Source of the DNA: CAYQQJ01 sp964419935
GTDB lineage: Bacteria > Pseudomonadota > Gammaproteobacteria > Pseudomonadales > Cellvibrionaceae
DNA length: 64,000 nt
Direction of reading: 5' to 3'
NCBI GenBank assembly: GCA_964419935.1
Contig: CAYQQJ010000001.1
Coordinates: 170,442 to 234,441, forward strand
The notes beneath the pieces were generated by a model that saw only the letters and a program-made list of their open reading frames with translations, searched no databases and was not told the DNA's origin. The stretch's first letter is position 1; the number at the start of each line of letters is the position of its first letter. This document shows, piece by piece, positions 24,571 to 34,417 of this stretch. The position numbers and the translations under genes are program-made.

Positions 24571-26310
24571 CTACATCCTCTCCATCACCTCAATGCCCAG
24601 CAGCCCCAACCCCGCCTCCAGCGTATTGGCAACCGCGCGGCTGATCTGCAAGCGGCTGGCGCGAATCTCCGGTGTGACATCGGTTTTGAGAATCGGGCAG
24701 GCTTCATAGAAGGTCATGAACAGGCTGGCCAGGTCATACAGGTAGTTGCACAAAACATGCGGCATGGCATCGTCCGCAATTTGCTCGACGGTTTCTTCAA
24801 ACTGAAGAAGTTTCAGTGCCAGGGCTTTTTCCTGCTCTTCCCGGATGACTATGTCGCCGGTGACATTGGCCATGTCAATGTCCGCTTTGCGGAAGATGCT
24901 GCGGATTCGGGTGTAGGCGTATTGCAGATAGGGGCCGGTGTTGCCCTCGAAGCTGAGCATGCTTTCCCAGTTGAAAATGTAGTCATTGGTGCGGGTCTTT
25001 GACAGGTCGGAGTATTTGACCGCGCCTATCCCCACCTTATGCGCCACGGTTTTGATGTCGCTGTCGCCGAGTTCCGGGTTCTTTTCCGTCACGACTTTCT
25101 GTGCCCGCTCCACGGCCTCATCAAGCAGCTGGGCGAGTTTGACGGTGCCGCCGGTGCGGGTTTTGAAGGGTTTGCCGTCTTCACCCATCATGGTACCGAA
25201 TGGATGATGTTCCAGGCTCACCCAGGGGTCAACGAAACCGGCCTTGCGGGCGAGGATGAAAACCTGCTGCATGTGCAGGGACTGACGTGCATCGATGAAG
25301 TAAAGAATGCGGTCTGCGTGCAGTTGATGGGCACGATAGCGCAGGGCCGCCAAGTCAGTGGTGGCGTACAGGTAGCCGCCATCCTGTTTCTGGATGATGA
25401 CCGGACTCGGATTACCATTCTTGTCCGCCAACTCTTCCAGAAAGACAACCTGTGCGCCCTGGTCGGTCACCGCAAGCTTTTGTTTTTTCAATTCCTCGAC
25501 CAACGTCGCCAGGTCATCGTTGTAGGCACTCTCGCCGCGCACGTCGGCTGCCGTCAGGGTGACGTTGAGGGTGTGGTAGATGTCTTCACTGTGGCGCAAG
25601 GAGACGTTCTTGAATTGTTCCCACAGTGTGAGCACATGAGCGTCGCCGGACTGCAGCTTGACCACGTAATCCCGCGCCCGCTGAGCGAAGGCCTCGTCTT
25701 CGTCAAAGTGCTTTTTCGCTTGCTGATAAAAGCCTTCGAGGTCATTCAACGCCAATTCGGGGCGCTCGCCGTCGTCCAGCTGGTTCTCCAGCTCGGTAAT
25801 CAACATGCCGAACTGTGTGCCCCAATCGCCCACGTGGTTCTGACGAATCACCTGGTGGCCCAGGTATTCCAGCACGCGTACGACACAATCCCCGATAATG
25901 GTCGAACGCAGGTGACCAACATGCATTTCCTTGGCGAGATTGGGTGACGAATAATCCACCACAACCGTTTGTCGCTCTTCCGCACTCAGCGGCTCGGCAG
26001 CCCGTTTCGCGCAGACAGATTCGGTTTGCTTGGCCAGCCATTGCGGTTTGAGATGAATATTGATGAATCCCGGCCCGGCAATTTCCAGTTTTTCCGCAAT
26101 ATCCTCCAGTTGCAGGTTATTGACGATCCGCTGGGCCAGCTCACGGGGGTTGGTGCCCATGTCTTTGGCGGCACCCATGGCGCCGTTGGCCTGGTAGTCG
26201 CCGAATCCAGGCTTCTTGCTCACTGCGACGCGGGGGCTGTAATCAGCGGGAATGCCCACGTCAGTCATGGCGTTGCGGACTCTGTCCTGGAGGAATTTGC
26301 GGATATTCAT
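24571..26310 (-). CDS. argS: Arginyl-tRNA synthetase
   Basis: A 579-residue class I synthetase, the usual length. The N-terminal Add-1 domain begins MNIRKFLQDRV; SSPNLAKEMHVGHLRSTIIG includes the HVGH version of the HIGH motif. The family usually lacks a canonical KMSKS, as here (RTGGTVKLAQLL region). The C-terminal anticodon-binding DALR domain ends in GLGLLGIEVMERM. Start at 26310 was chosen for homology; the upstream frame to 26451 looks non-coding. Its 3' end is 5 bp from a heptamer element. Confidence 0.97.
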   Translation of the reverse strand: MNIRKFLQDRVRNAMTDVGIPADYSPRVAVSKKPGFGDYQANGAMGAAKDMGTNPRELAQRIVNNLQLEDIAEKLEIAGPGFINIHLKPQWLAKQTESVCAKRAAEPLSAEERQTVVVDYSSPNLAKEMHVGHLRSTIIGDCVVRVLEYLGHQVIRQNHVGDWGTQFGMLITELENQLDDGERPELALNDLEGFYQQAKKHFDEDEAFAQRARDYVVKLQSGDAHVLTLWEQFKNVSLRHSEDIYHTLNVTLTAADVRGESAYNDDLATLVEELKKQKLAVTDQGAQVVFLEELADKNGNPSPVIIQKQDGGYLYATTDLAALRYRAHQLHADRILYFIDARQSLHMQQVFILARKAGFVDPWVSLEHHPFGTMMGEDGKPFKTRTGGTVKLAQLLDEAVERAQKVVTEKNPELGDSDIKTVAHKVGIGAVKYSDLSKTRTNDYIFNWESMLSFEGNTGPYLQYAYTRIRSIFRKADIDMANVTGDIVIREEQEKALALKLLQFEETVEQIADDAMPHVLCNYLYDLASLFMTFYEACPILKTDVTPEIRASRLQISRAVANTLEAGLGLLGIEVMERM

Positions 26311-26497
26311 AAAGCGGTCAGTCTGTGAAATGGGAGACGCGATTTTAGCGGCCCCGGTGGTATATGCAAGGCCGCTGTCACCAAGCGGTTGAAAAAGAAG
26401 CCAAATTCGGGCTTGATTTAATTTGAGACAGTACACTACTGTACGCTTCACGTTGAATAGCGGCGCAAAGGCGAAACGTTAAAAAAAGGAGTGAGTC

Positions 26498-27259
26498 ATG
26501 GTCGGACAGACATCGGGTTTGATTGAGGCGGAGGTCTCTGACAGGGTTCTGGAAATAAGGATGTGCAGGCCGGAGCGCAAAAACGCGCTGAACCAGGCCA
26601 TGTATAAAGAACTGGCAACGGTGGTAGAGCAGGGCGTAGCCAATGACCTGGTACGGGTACTGTTGCTTACCGGGACTGACGGCTGCTTTACCAGCGGGAA
26701 CGACTTGGCGGATTTTGCCAATGCGCCAGGGTTGCTGGGCGGCGATAATGTTATCGTGAGTTTCATGAACGCCCTGGCGGACTGCCCCAAACCTGTGGTG
26801 GTTGCAGTGGAGGGGGTTGCCGTTGGCATAGGAACGACGCTGTTACTCCATGCGGACCTTGTTTACGCCGCGCCGGATGCGGGTTTTCGACTTCCTTTCG
26901 TCAATCTCGGACTCTGCCCTGAATACGCGTCATCGCTGCTGTTGCCGCGACTGGTGGGACACGTCAAAGCCGCGGAATGGTTGTTGCTGGGCGAATCATT
27001 CTCAGCCGGAGATGCCGAACAGGCAGGACTGATCAATGCAGTTGTGGAAGATCCACTAAGCCTTGCGCGCGAGCAAGCGCGTAAACTGGCGTTGCAGCCG
27101 CCGGTTGCAGTGGCTACAGCCAAGGCGTTGATGAAGCAACCGGACATCGAACCGATCAAGGCTGCGATGGCAGAAGAAATACAACATTTCGCAAAAGCTT
27201 TACAGGGGCAGGAATTCAAGGCAGCTGTCAGTGCGTTTTTTGCGCGGCACAACGGCTAA
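26498..27259 (+). CDS. Enoyl-CoA hydratase/isomerase family protein
   Basis: A 253-residue crotonase. GCFTSGNDLADF is the CoA-binding/oxyanion-hole segment and AVEGVAVGIGTTLLLHADLVYA the second oxyanion strand; the position of one catalytic Glu is occupied in LPFVNLGLCPE. Strong AAGGAG 7 bases before the ATG. The SDR gene follows 67 bp downstream, and the pair suggests degradation of unsaturated fatty acids. Exact reaction (hydratase or delta-isomerase) cannot be fixed. PaaG/YdiO-type and ECI-like members are the nearest candidates. Confidence 0.9.
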   Translation: MVGQTSGLIEAEVSDRVLEIRMCRPERKNALNQAMYKELATVVEQGVANDLVRVLLLTGTDGCFTSGNDLADFANAPGLLGGDNVIVSFMNALADCPKPVVVAVEGVAVGIGTTLLLHADLVYAAPDAGFRLPFVNLGLCPEYASSLLLPRLVGHVKAAEWLLLGESFSAGDAEQAGLINAVVEDPLSLAREQARKLALQPPVAVATAKALMKQPDIEPIKAAMAEEIQHFAKALQGQEFKAAVSAFFARHNG

Positions 27260-27326
27260 CTAGCTTATCTGGCAGTTTTTGTTACCACGCGTGTTGCGAA
27301 TACGCTTCTTGATTTAGAGGTTATGC

Positions 27327-28142
27327 ATGAGTGTCAGTTTGGATTTTGCCGGTAAAACGGTAGTGGTAGTGGGCGGCACAAGCGGTATTAATCGGGGCAT
27401 TGCCGAGTGCTTCGCGCAACAGGGTGCACGGGTTGCAGTGGCCAGCCGCACCGCCGAAAAAGTCGATAACACCGTCGCTGCGCTGCAAGCCTTGGGCGCC
27501 GAAGCCATGGGGTTTGTCGCCGATGTCAGAAAACCGGAGCTGTTGGCTGAAGGCTTTGCCCGCGTTGCCGCTGCATTTGGTGAAATTGATGTTCTGATTT
27601 CCGGTGCCGCAGGCAATTTTCCCGCAATGGCCAAGGATATGTCCGCTCACGGATTCAGCTCCGTGGTGGAAATCGATCTCATGGGGACCTTCCACGTCGT
27701 TCAGGCTGCGTATCAGTATCTGCGTAAGCCGGGAGCCTCCGTCGTGAATATTTCGGCACCACAGGCGAGCATCCCAATGCTGGCCCAATCTCATGTATGT
27801 GCTGCGAAAGCGGGTGTGGACATGATTACGCGCTGCCTGGCACTGGAGTGGGGGCCTGAAGGCATTCGTGTCAATGGTATTATCCCCGGCCCGATAGAGG
27901 GAACCGAAGGAATGAAGCGGCTGGCTCCTACGCCAGAATTAATGGATCTTGCCAAGGATTCCGTTCCGCTGAAACGGCTGGGTAAACCCCAGGACATAGG
28001 TAATGCCTGTCTTTTCCTCGCCTCACCGCTGGCGAGCTACATCAACGGGGCCATCATTCCTGTGGATGGAGGCTGGGTTCAGGGCGGCGCGGTCAGCCTG
28101 AGCACTACGCTCGGGGAAATGTTTCAGAAGGCGCGACCCTGA
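27327..28142 (+). CDS. SDR oxidoreductase, probable 2,4-dienoyl-CoA reductase
   Basis: A 271-residue short-chain dehydrogenase. The NADP(H)-binding loop is GGTSGINRGIA and ISGAAGNF replaces the usual NNAG. The classical catalytic Tyr is missing: four positions before the conserved Lys (HVCAAKAGVDM) is Val. This pattern, with LALEWGPEGIRVN next to it, is that of peroxisomal-type 2,4-dienoyl-CoA reductases (DECR2/SPS19), which do not use the Tyr. AGAGG lies 6 bases before the ATG. With the preceding enoyl-CoA hydratase it fits breakdown of polyunsaturated acyl-CoA. Confidence 0.85.
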   Translation: MSVSLDFAGKTVVVVGGTSGINRGIAECFAQQGARVAVASRTAEKVDNTVAALQALGAEAMGFVADVRKPELLAEGFARVAAAFGEIDVLISGAAGNFPAMAKDMSAHGFSSVVEIDLMGTFHVVQAAYQYLRKPGASVVNISAPQASIPMLAQSHVCAAKAGVDMITRCLALEWGPEGIRVNGIIPGPIEGTEGMKRLAPTPELMDLAKDSVPLKRLGKPQDIGNACLFLASPLASYINGAIIPVDGGWVQGGAVSLSTTLGEMFQKARP

Positions 28143-28229
28143 TCAGGTAGTGGTTTTGCGACTTATGTGGCGATGCAGGCTGTTTTTCAACAGCTCGGAC
28201 AGACAAGTATAAGCAAGGTAAGAGTACGA

Positions 28230-29117
28230 ATGGCAACACACATCCCGGCGCCTTCCACCACCGCGGAAGAACTCATTCTGAAATTCAGTTGTACCGACAA
28301 GCCTGGCATTGTCGCGTCGGTATCCAGCCTGTTTTCGCTGCAGGGTTTTAATATCCGCGAATCTTCCCAGTTCGAGGACCGTCATACTCGTCGGTTCTTT
28401 ATGCGGACGGTGCTTGAATCCGTTGAAGGCCCGAAGAACATCCTGGACATCAAAACCGCCTTTCAGTCCCTCGCGGATCGCTACCAGATGGACTGGGAGC
28501 TGCACGACGGGAGCTATCGGCCGCGATTGTTGATCGCCGTGTCGCAGTGGGGGCACTGCCTGAATAATCTTCTCAATGGCTGGAAGCATGGTTCATTACC
28601 GGTCGATATTGTCGGTGTTGTATCCAACCACGAGGTCATGAGGTCATTGACGGAGTGGTACGGCTTGCCGTACCACTACCTGCCGGTGACGCCCGAAACC
28701 AAGCCTGATCAAGAGGCGCACCTGCTGGATCTGGTAAGTAACACGGGCGCGGATTTTCTGGTTCTGGCGCGCTACATGCAGGTTCTGTCGGACGGCCTTT
28801 GCCAGCAACTGGCCGGCCGCGCGATAAACATCCATCACTCGTTCCTGCCGGGGTTCAAGGGCGCACGACCTTACCACCAGGCGTTCGAGCGTGGTGTGAA
28901 GTTGATTGGGGCTACAGCACACTATGTCACCGCAGAGCTGGATGAGGGTCCGATCATTGAGCAGGCGGTTGAACGCGTGAACCACGCGATCATGCCCGAG
29001 AAACTGGTGGAAATGGGTAGGGACATTGAAGCGGTAGTATTGCAAAAGGCGGTTAGATGGCACGCCGAACACCGGGTGCTGCTTAATGGCAAGAAAACCG
29101 TGGTCTTCACCCCTTAG
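28230..29117 (+). CDS. purU: Formyltetrahydrofolate deformylase
   Basis: A 295-residue enzyme releasing formate from 10-formyl-THF. An N-terminal ACT domain (KFSCTDKPGIVASVSSLF) is followed by the formyltransferase fold; INIHHSFLPGFKGARPYHQA and the downstream YVTAELDEGPIIEQ carry the catalytic Asn/His/Asp. Start ATG 28230 is preferred; a longer frame to 28167 lacks homology. E. coli PurU is 280 residues. It balances one-carbon pools and supplies formate for PurT. It stands alone, 87 bp after the SDR. Confidence 0.94.
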   Translation: MATHIPAPSTTAEELILKFSCTDKPGIVASVSSLFSLQGFNIRESSQFEDRHTRRFFMRTVLESVEGPKNILDIKTAFQSLADRYQMDWELHDGSYRPRLLIAVSQWGHCLNNLLNGWKHGSLPVDIVGVVSNHEVMRSLTEWYGLPYHYLPVTPETKPDQEAHLLDLVSNTGADFLVLARYMQVLSDGLCQQLAGRAINIHHSFLPGFKGARPYHQAFERGVKLIGATAHYVTAELDEGPIIEQAVERVNHAIMPEKLVEMGRDIEAVVLQKAVRWHAEHRVLLNGKKTVVFTP

Positions 29118-29152
29118 AGCGACGGTAAAGCACCCGTTTTACTGGGAAGAGG

Positions 29153-29644
29153 TTAATTAGCGTCCTGATTCAAATAGCGCTCGGTAATCTCCGTCAGATG
29201 GTTTCCCAGCCAATCGGCCATGGCTTTCTCCTCGGTTAATATACGTTCACAAACTTCTTTTGTTTGTGGGTCGCCAGCCTGTTCTGCCGCAGCTATAAGA
29301 ATTGTGTAGGACGCAATCTCCATATGCTCAAAGGTGTAACAGCTGAGCGCACCCTTGACGATTTCATCCCCTGTCATCATGCCGCCCAGGGTCTGTCCCA
29401 TGGCCATGACTTTTCCGCTGAGGCCTTTCAGCGAGGACGTGGAGCCGCCTAGCCGCTCAATGCAACCTTTTAGTAGTCCGGCCTGCACCCGAGTCTCTTC
29501 AATGTGTTGCTCTATTCTGGCTTTGAATTGCGGATAGTTCTTGATTCGACCCGCCTGCCCTTTGAGCATTTCTTCTGCCTGGATTTCCATCCCATGGGCG
29601 TCTCGAAGCCACTCCAGGAGTCGCTCTGTTTTTACTGCTGGCAT
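29153..29644 (-). CDS. YciE/YciF-like ferritin-fold protein (DUF892)
   Basis: A 163-residue four-helix protein. Iron-binding positions recur as paired carboxylate/His motifs: LRDAHGMEIQAEEML, RIEQHIEETRVQ, TFEHMEIASYTIL and RILTEEKAMADWL. The DUF892 (YciE/YciF) family is linked to stress responses. GAGGAG lies 8 bases before the ATG. It is convergent with purU. Nothing in the sequence identifies the substrate or metal. Confidence 0.9.
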   Translation of the reverse strand: MPAVKTERLLEWLRDAHGMEIQAEEMLKGQAGRIKNYPQFKARIEQHIEETRVQAGLLKGCIERLGGSTSSLKGLSGKVMAMGQTLGGMMTGDEIVKGALSCYTFEHMEIASYTILIAAAEQAGDPQTKEVCERILTEEKAMADWLGNHLTEITERYLNQDAN

Positions 29645-30031
29645 TCATTAATCTCCTCGATTGGCACGCGCAGTCATGGTTTTTTGTCCACGCTTTTTGA
29701 TGAGAATACGTCTGAATCGGGAATTGGCTGGGTTCGAGAATCGGCCCCAGCCGTATACGAGTAGAACGTCAGCAGGCGTCATAGTTCCAGTAGTACGAAG
29801 AGAGCGAATGGTGTTGAGAAGAGCCTACCCGGTCTTTTCATAATGGCGAGCGAGGCAGATCTCTGTGTTAGAATCCCCTGGACGGCCCTGGCGCTTGCTG
29901 GAGCAATGTGCATTGGCAATGCTGATACTGGTCAACATATAACCGAAATTTCTGTAATAAAAATTTCTGTGAATTATTCGTAGAACGCCGGTTTCTTTAC
30001 TATAGTATTCCCAATGTTGTAGGAGTGTCAG
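29645..30031. other. Intergenic region, no gene recognised
   Basis: 387 bp between the DUF892 gene and the solute-binding-like gene, divergent, so both promoters lie here. AGGAG at the right end is the ribosome-binding site of the next gene. No hairpin or repeat stands out. The small open frames inside have no recognisable content. Confidence 0.5.
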
Positions 30032-30934
30032 ATGATAAAAGCTCGGCTGAGTTCTGGTCTTCTGTGTTTGCTTGGTCTTATAGCGTTTGCCGTTGAGGCC
30101 GCCGGCGTGGCGCAATCGTCCGGAGAAAGAGAGATAGACTTCTGGAACGGTAACAAGACTGAATCGCGCCAAGCGTACGAGCGGGAAGTCCTCAACGCGG
30201 TATTGAAGGCCACAGCCGGCACTTATGATAAGTGGGTGTTAAAGGAGGATCTGAGCAGTTATCCAGAGGCCGCTGAGGAAGCCTCAGTGTTCCGTGCAAA
30301 AGGCCATGATCTATTCGTGACTGTGGCGGGCAACAAAAAGCTTGAGAACGAAGAAAAAATAATCATACCTGTACCCTTGATGAAGGGCCTGCTGGGTTAT
30401 CGACTCCTGATCATCCGGGAGCAGGACCGCAAAGAATTTTCCAGCATTGAAACCACAAAACAGCTTCAGAGCATGCGAATGGGTATACCCAGGACGTGGG
30501 CCGATGCTGATCTTTTCCGCTATAACGGTTATAAGGTGGTCGAACGCGGGAGCTTTGACGACCTTTTCGAAAGGCTGACGGCCGGCGAATTTGATTATGT
30601 CGCATTCGGTGCCAATGAAATCGAGTCAGTTTTCGAGAGTAGAGCCAAACACTACCCTGGCCTCATGATCGAGCCAACGCTGCTGATCTACTACCCCTTT
30701 CCCTTGGTGTTCTATGTCAATCCAGATGAGCCGGCCCTGGCTGAGCGAATTCGCATCGGGTTGGATAAGATCCAGCGGAATGGGCAGCTCGAGCGTATAT
30801 TCGACGAACATTACGCCGGCGTTGCTGGACGTTTGCATCTGCGCCAGCGCCATACGGTGAGACTGGAGAATCCCAGCTTGCCCTCCAGCCTCAAGGCTGT
30901 GGAACCGAAGCTATTGGTTGGACCGGCGAATTAA
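30032..30934 (+). CDS. Periplasmic solute-binding-like protein (SBP_bac_3 fold)
   Basis: A 300-residue exported protein: a signal peptide (residues 1 to about 24, LLCLLGLIAFAVEAAG) then a type II periplasmic binding fold. Segments LGYRLLIIRE, TTKQLQSMRMGIPRTWADA and RGSFDDLFERLTAGEFDYVAF match the hinge-containing pattern of family 3 amino-acid-binding-like domains. No permease or kinase genes are next to it, so it may be a free-standing periplasmic sensor. It is the gene immediately before the receptor island, 337 bp upstream of the first receptor. Its ligand is unknown. Confidence 0.75.
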   Translation: MIKARLSSGLLCLLGLIAFAVEAAGVAQSSGEREIDFWNGNKTESRQAYEREVLNAVLKATAGTYDKWVLKEDLSSYPEAAEEASVFRAKGHDLFVTVAGNKKLENEEKIIIPVPLMKGLLGYRLLIIREQDRKEFSSIETTKQLQSMRMGIPRTWADADLFRYNGYKVVERGSFDDLFERLTAGEFDYVAFGANEIESVFESRAKHYPGLMIEPTLLIYYPFPLVFYVNPDEPALAERIRIGLDKIQRNGQLERIFDEHYAGVAGRLHLRQRHTVRLENPSLPSSLKAVEPKLLVGPAN

Positions 30935-31271
30935 TCGTTACCGAATCAGACCTTTGCCGCCAGAAGTTTCAGGTTAGCCGCTAGGTGCAAAGCGCAAAAC
31001 GGTGGTGATCGGCGTCATATTTGTGTGAACTGAATCTCAAACAAATAGAGGCATAATCACTCTGAGATAGTTTAAGTTGTTGATTTAACATGGTTTATTG
31101 CTTTCCCGCTTTGTGTTTTGAAAAGTGACACAAGCCATATTGTCATTGGCTTCAAAGTGGGACGACGCTTCAGGATGAGGCGGCGTAGTTTAACCAAGGA
31201 TCTTTGATGGCCTATACGAACCGTCGTTCAAAAATAGACAAAAATAATTTGTTTCGAGGAGCAGCTACAGA
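30935..31271. other. Promoter region of first receptor gene
   Basis: 337 bp with no gene. GAGGAG occurs 9-14 bases before the receptor ATG. A/T-rich tracts around 31030-31110 could hold a promoter, but I could not pick a confident -35/-10 pair. Confidence 0.45.
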
Positions 31272-34223
31272 ATGAAAAATATCAGCTTTAAGAAAAAACT
31301 GATCGCATCGACGATCGGGTCCTACGCGCTGGTTGGCTTGAGCGGCATGGCCGTGGCACAAGACAATCCGCAAATGGTTGCAGAAGAGGTGATAGTCACT
31401 GGTATTCGCGGCAGCTTGATGCGAGCAATGGACATCAAGCGTGATTCAGCTGGTGTTGTTGATGCCATTTCTGCAGAAGACATTGGTAAGTTCCCTGATA
31501 CTAACCTGGCTGAATCTCTGCAGCGCATCACCGGCGTCTCGATTGACCGAGCCAACGGTGAAGGCAGCAAGGTCACCGTGCGTGGTTTCGGCCCCGACTA
31601 CAACTTGACTCTTCTCAATGGCCGCCAGATGCCGGCGTCCAGCCTGGAAGGAACAAGTGCCTCCAGTTCACGATCTTTCGACTTCGCCAACCTCGCGTCA
31701 GAAGGCGTAGCGGGTGTTGAAGTGTATAAAACAGGCCGCGCCAATGTGGCTACAGGTGGTATCGGTGCCACTATCAACATTCTGACTTCCAGGCCCTTGG
31801 ACAATCCCGGGCTGAACGCGAGCTTCGGCGTTAAGGGCGTCATGGACACTTCGACCGAAGAAGGTCAATCTGTAACTCCTGAAGTATCGGCGCTGTTTAG
31901 TCAAACCTTTGCGGACGACACCATTGGGATCTCCTTGTCCGGTAGCTATCAGGAACGTGAGAGCGGCAATCAGCAAGCTGTTGTTGGTGGCTGGTTCACA
32001 AACCCAGGCGATGACGGCAACCTGGATCCAAGCTGGCAACAAAATGGCCCCGGCCCTGACGACTTGTATTCCCGGCCCCAGAGCCTGGGCTATATGTTCA
32101 GCGAGGTGCAGCGCACCCGAACCAACGGCCAGCTGGTTCTTCAGTGGGCGCCAACGGACTCCATTACCGGTACACTGGATTACACCTATTCCTTGAATGA
32201 AGTTGCTAACCAGTTCAACGATATGTCCGCCTGGTTCAATGGCGGTGTAAACGCAGTTTCAGCACTGTGGTCTGACGAGGCGGTTAAAACACCGCTCCTG
32301 TGGACTGAGACACCTCAGTTCTCTGAAAACTACGACTATGAGAATAATAACGACCGTCCTGCCGACATTGCCATGGCCGCCGGTAGCTACGCAACTGCGA
32401 ATGAAAACAAATCGGCCGGCTTCAACCTTGAATGGCACGCCACTGACCGTCTGTCATTTGAGCTGGATGCTCATTCATCAGAAGCAGAATCTCGCCCCGA
32501 CTCCATCTATGGTAGTAACAATACCTTGGCTTCGTCGATTTTTACTCGGGCATCCGCTACTGCTGATTTCCGTAATGATTTCCCTGTACTGAGCATCACT
32601 CCACCTGAAGGGGAGGCGTTGTTGACTCCTGGAAAAATGCGCGTCACCGGTAGTTCATTCCGCAATAGCATGATGCGGTCCGAAGTCGACCAAATCCAGC
32701 TTAGCGGTACTCTTGAGTTTGACGAAGGCGACAGCATCGATTTTGGCGTGGCATCCACCGATGTTAGCAACCGCTCCGTATACTCTTTCGTCCAACGTGA
32801 TACCTGGGGCGGTGTGAGTGCGGCGGGCGATTTTGACGACTCTTTCTGGCCAGTGGAAACTATTGCAGATAAATTTGATGTTCCGGGAAGCGATAGCTCT
32901 CACTTGGTCAATGAATTCTATGCTTGGGATTTTGACGCGGTAAGGGCTCGAACTGCAGAGCTCTATCCCGGCACGGGTGGTGACTGTGGCAATGTTCTCT
33001 GTGCATCATCAGATTATGGTACCGATCGCCGAACCGAAGAGGAATCGACAGCGGCCTACGTTCAGGTGAATATCGAGTCGGAATTGGGTGAGATGCCTGT
33101 TCATATGTCAGCAGGAATTCGGTATGAAAAGACCGATGTTACGTCAAGTGCACTAGTACCTACGTACAGTGGTATCGGCTGGGTAGGCAACAATGAGTTT
33201 AATTTGGTTGCTACCGGCGAGCAGGACTTCACCGAGTTGACTGGCGGCTATGATCATTTACTACCTAATGTCGACTTCGATATTGAAGTACTTGATGACG
33301 TAGTTCTTCGGGCATCATTCAGTGAAACCCTGGCCCGCCCAAGCTATCAGGACATCCAGGGCGGTTTGACCGTGGCATCATTGCTTCGCATAGACGGCGG
33401 AGACGGCGCACGTGGTAACCCGAACCTGTTGCCATTCCAGTCCAAGAACCTGGACCTCTCCGCTGAATGGTACTATGCCGATGCTAGTTATGTTTCTGCG
33501 GGTTACTTTAGAAAGAACGTAACCAACTTTATCGGTAATTCAATTGTTCAAGAAGAGGTATTTAGTATGCCTCATCCTGGTACTGGTCCTCGCTATGACG
33601 AAGCGAATGCAGCGACAGGGGGCAACGATAATCTCGGTGCAATTCGCCAGTACATAATTGATAACACACCCGCGGGTGATCCCAGCGTTTCCGGTCAGAC
33701 GATTTATGGTATCGCCGGTGAAGATGATGTTGCGGTTTTTGATATCACCATCCCCGTCAATGAGAAAGATGCTCAGCTGGAAGGTTGGGAGCTTGCCGTA
33801 CAGCACGTTTTCGGTGACACGGGCTTCGGCGCAATTGCCAACTTCACGCTTGTTAACGGTGACGTCAGCTATGATGACACCAGTCTTGAAGAGCAGTTTG
33901 CATTGTTGGGCTTGAGTGACTCTGCGAACTTCATCGCATTTTACGACAAGCATGGTTTGCAGGCCCGGGTCGCATATAACTGGCGTGACGACTTCCTGGC
34001 CTCAACTGGTCAGGCAACTGGCGGACATCCAACTTACGTCGAAGCGTATGGTCAGTGGGATCTCAACGTGAGCTATGATCTTCTTGACAATCTGACGGTT
34101 TTTGTTGAAGGCTTGAACATCACTGATGAATACACGCGCGCTTACGGTCGTGCAGAATCACAAACGTTGAACGTAACGCAAACCGGACCACGTTATAACA
34201 TCGGTGCTCGTTACACGTTCTAA
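31272..34223 (+). CDS. TonB-dependent receptor (TIGR01782-like), module 1
   Basis: A 983-residue outer-membrane receptor. The signal peptide ends at AVA|Q (residue 29). EEVIVTG (38-44) is the TonB box/plug lead-in; the plug carries GKFPDTNLAESLQRITGVSI and VTVRGFGPDYNLTLLNGRQ, typical of the Xanthomonas/Caulobacter-type TIGR01782 receptors usually tied to carbohydrate or other large substrate uptake. It ends in GARYTF, the aromatic C-terminal signal for BAM. The N-terminal 45 residues are nearly identical to the second receptor at 40780. A terminator-like hairpin follows before the halogenase gene. Confidence 0.95.
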   Translation: MKNISFKKKLIASTIGSYALVGLSGMAVAQDNPQMVAEEVIVTGIRGSLMRAMDIKRDSAGVVDAISAEDIGKFPDTNLAESLQRITGVSIDRANGEGSKVTVRGFGPDYNLTLLNGRQMPASSLEGTSASSSRSFDFANLASEGVAGVEVYKTGRANVATGGIGATINILTSRPLDNPGLNASFGVKGVMDTSTEEGQSVTPEVSALFSQTFADDTIGISLSGSYQERESGNQQAVVGGWFTNPGDDGNLDPSWQQNGPGPDDLYSRPQSLGYMFSEVQRTRTNGQLVLQWAPTDSITGTLDYTYSLNEVANQFNDMSAWFNGGVNAVSALWSDEAVKTPLLWTETPQFSENYDYENNNDRPADIAMAAGSYATANENKSAGFNLEWHATDRLSFELDAHSSEAESRPDSIYGSNNTLASSIFTRASATADFRNDFPVLSITPPEGEALLTPGKMRVTGSSFRNSMMRSEVDQIQLSGTLEFDEGDSIDFGVASTDVSNRSVYSFVQRDTWGGVSAAGDFDDSFWPVETIADKFDVPGSDSSHLVNEFYAWDFDAVRARTAELYPGTGGDCGNVLCASSDYGTDRRTEEESTAAYVQVNIESELGEMPVHMSAGIRYEKTDVTSSALVPTYSGIGWVGNNEFNLVATGEQDFTELTGGYDHLLPNVDFDIEVLDDVVLRASFSETLARPSYQDIQGGLTVASLLRIDGGDGARGNPNLLPFQSKNLDLSAEWYYADASYVSAGYFRKNVTNFIGNSIVQEEVFSMPHPGTGPRYDEANAATGGNDNLGAIRQYIIDNTPAGDPSVSGQTIYGIAGEDDVAVFDITIPVNEKDAQLEGWELAVQHVFGDTGFGAIANFTLVNGDVSYDDTSLEEQFALLGLSDSANFIAFYDKHGLQARVAYNWRDDFLASTGQATGGHPTYVEAYGQWDLNVSYDLLDNLTVFVEGLNITDEYTRAYGRAESQTLNVTQTGPRYNIGARYTF

Positions 34224-34251
34224 TCCCAATCGACAGGTTTTCACTAGTCAA

Positions 34252-34278
34252 AGCCGCTGAAGTTAGCGGCTTTTTTTA
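34252..34278 (+). terminator. Rho-independent terminator after first receptor
   Basis: AGCCGCT (34252-34258), a 6-base loop, AGCGGCT (34265-34271), then T7. Partial termination here would set receptor levels above those of the downstream halogenase-SapC-cupin genes. Confidence 0.85.
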
Positions 34279-34417
34279 TTCTCGTTCCTGTTTCTCGTCC
34301 TCTACACTTTATTGTTGTTCCGCATCAGCCCTCCCTGCACAGATTCATCTTGTTGTGAGGATGTAGTATCTTTCTCAGAGTGATATTCTATAGTCCGGTC
34401 TACTTCTATGGATTCAC

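Noticed and set aside
25039..25947. 302-codon plus-strand frame opposite argS
   Set aside because: Antisense to a clear arginyl-tRNA synthetase; codon bias mirrors the real gene.
28179..28194. GCTGTTTTTCAACAGC considered as a remnant of the 37.8 kb MITE end
   Set aside because: Only a short match, no second end nearby; a simple hairpin by chance is as likely.
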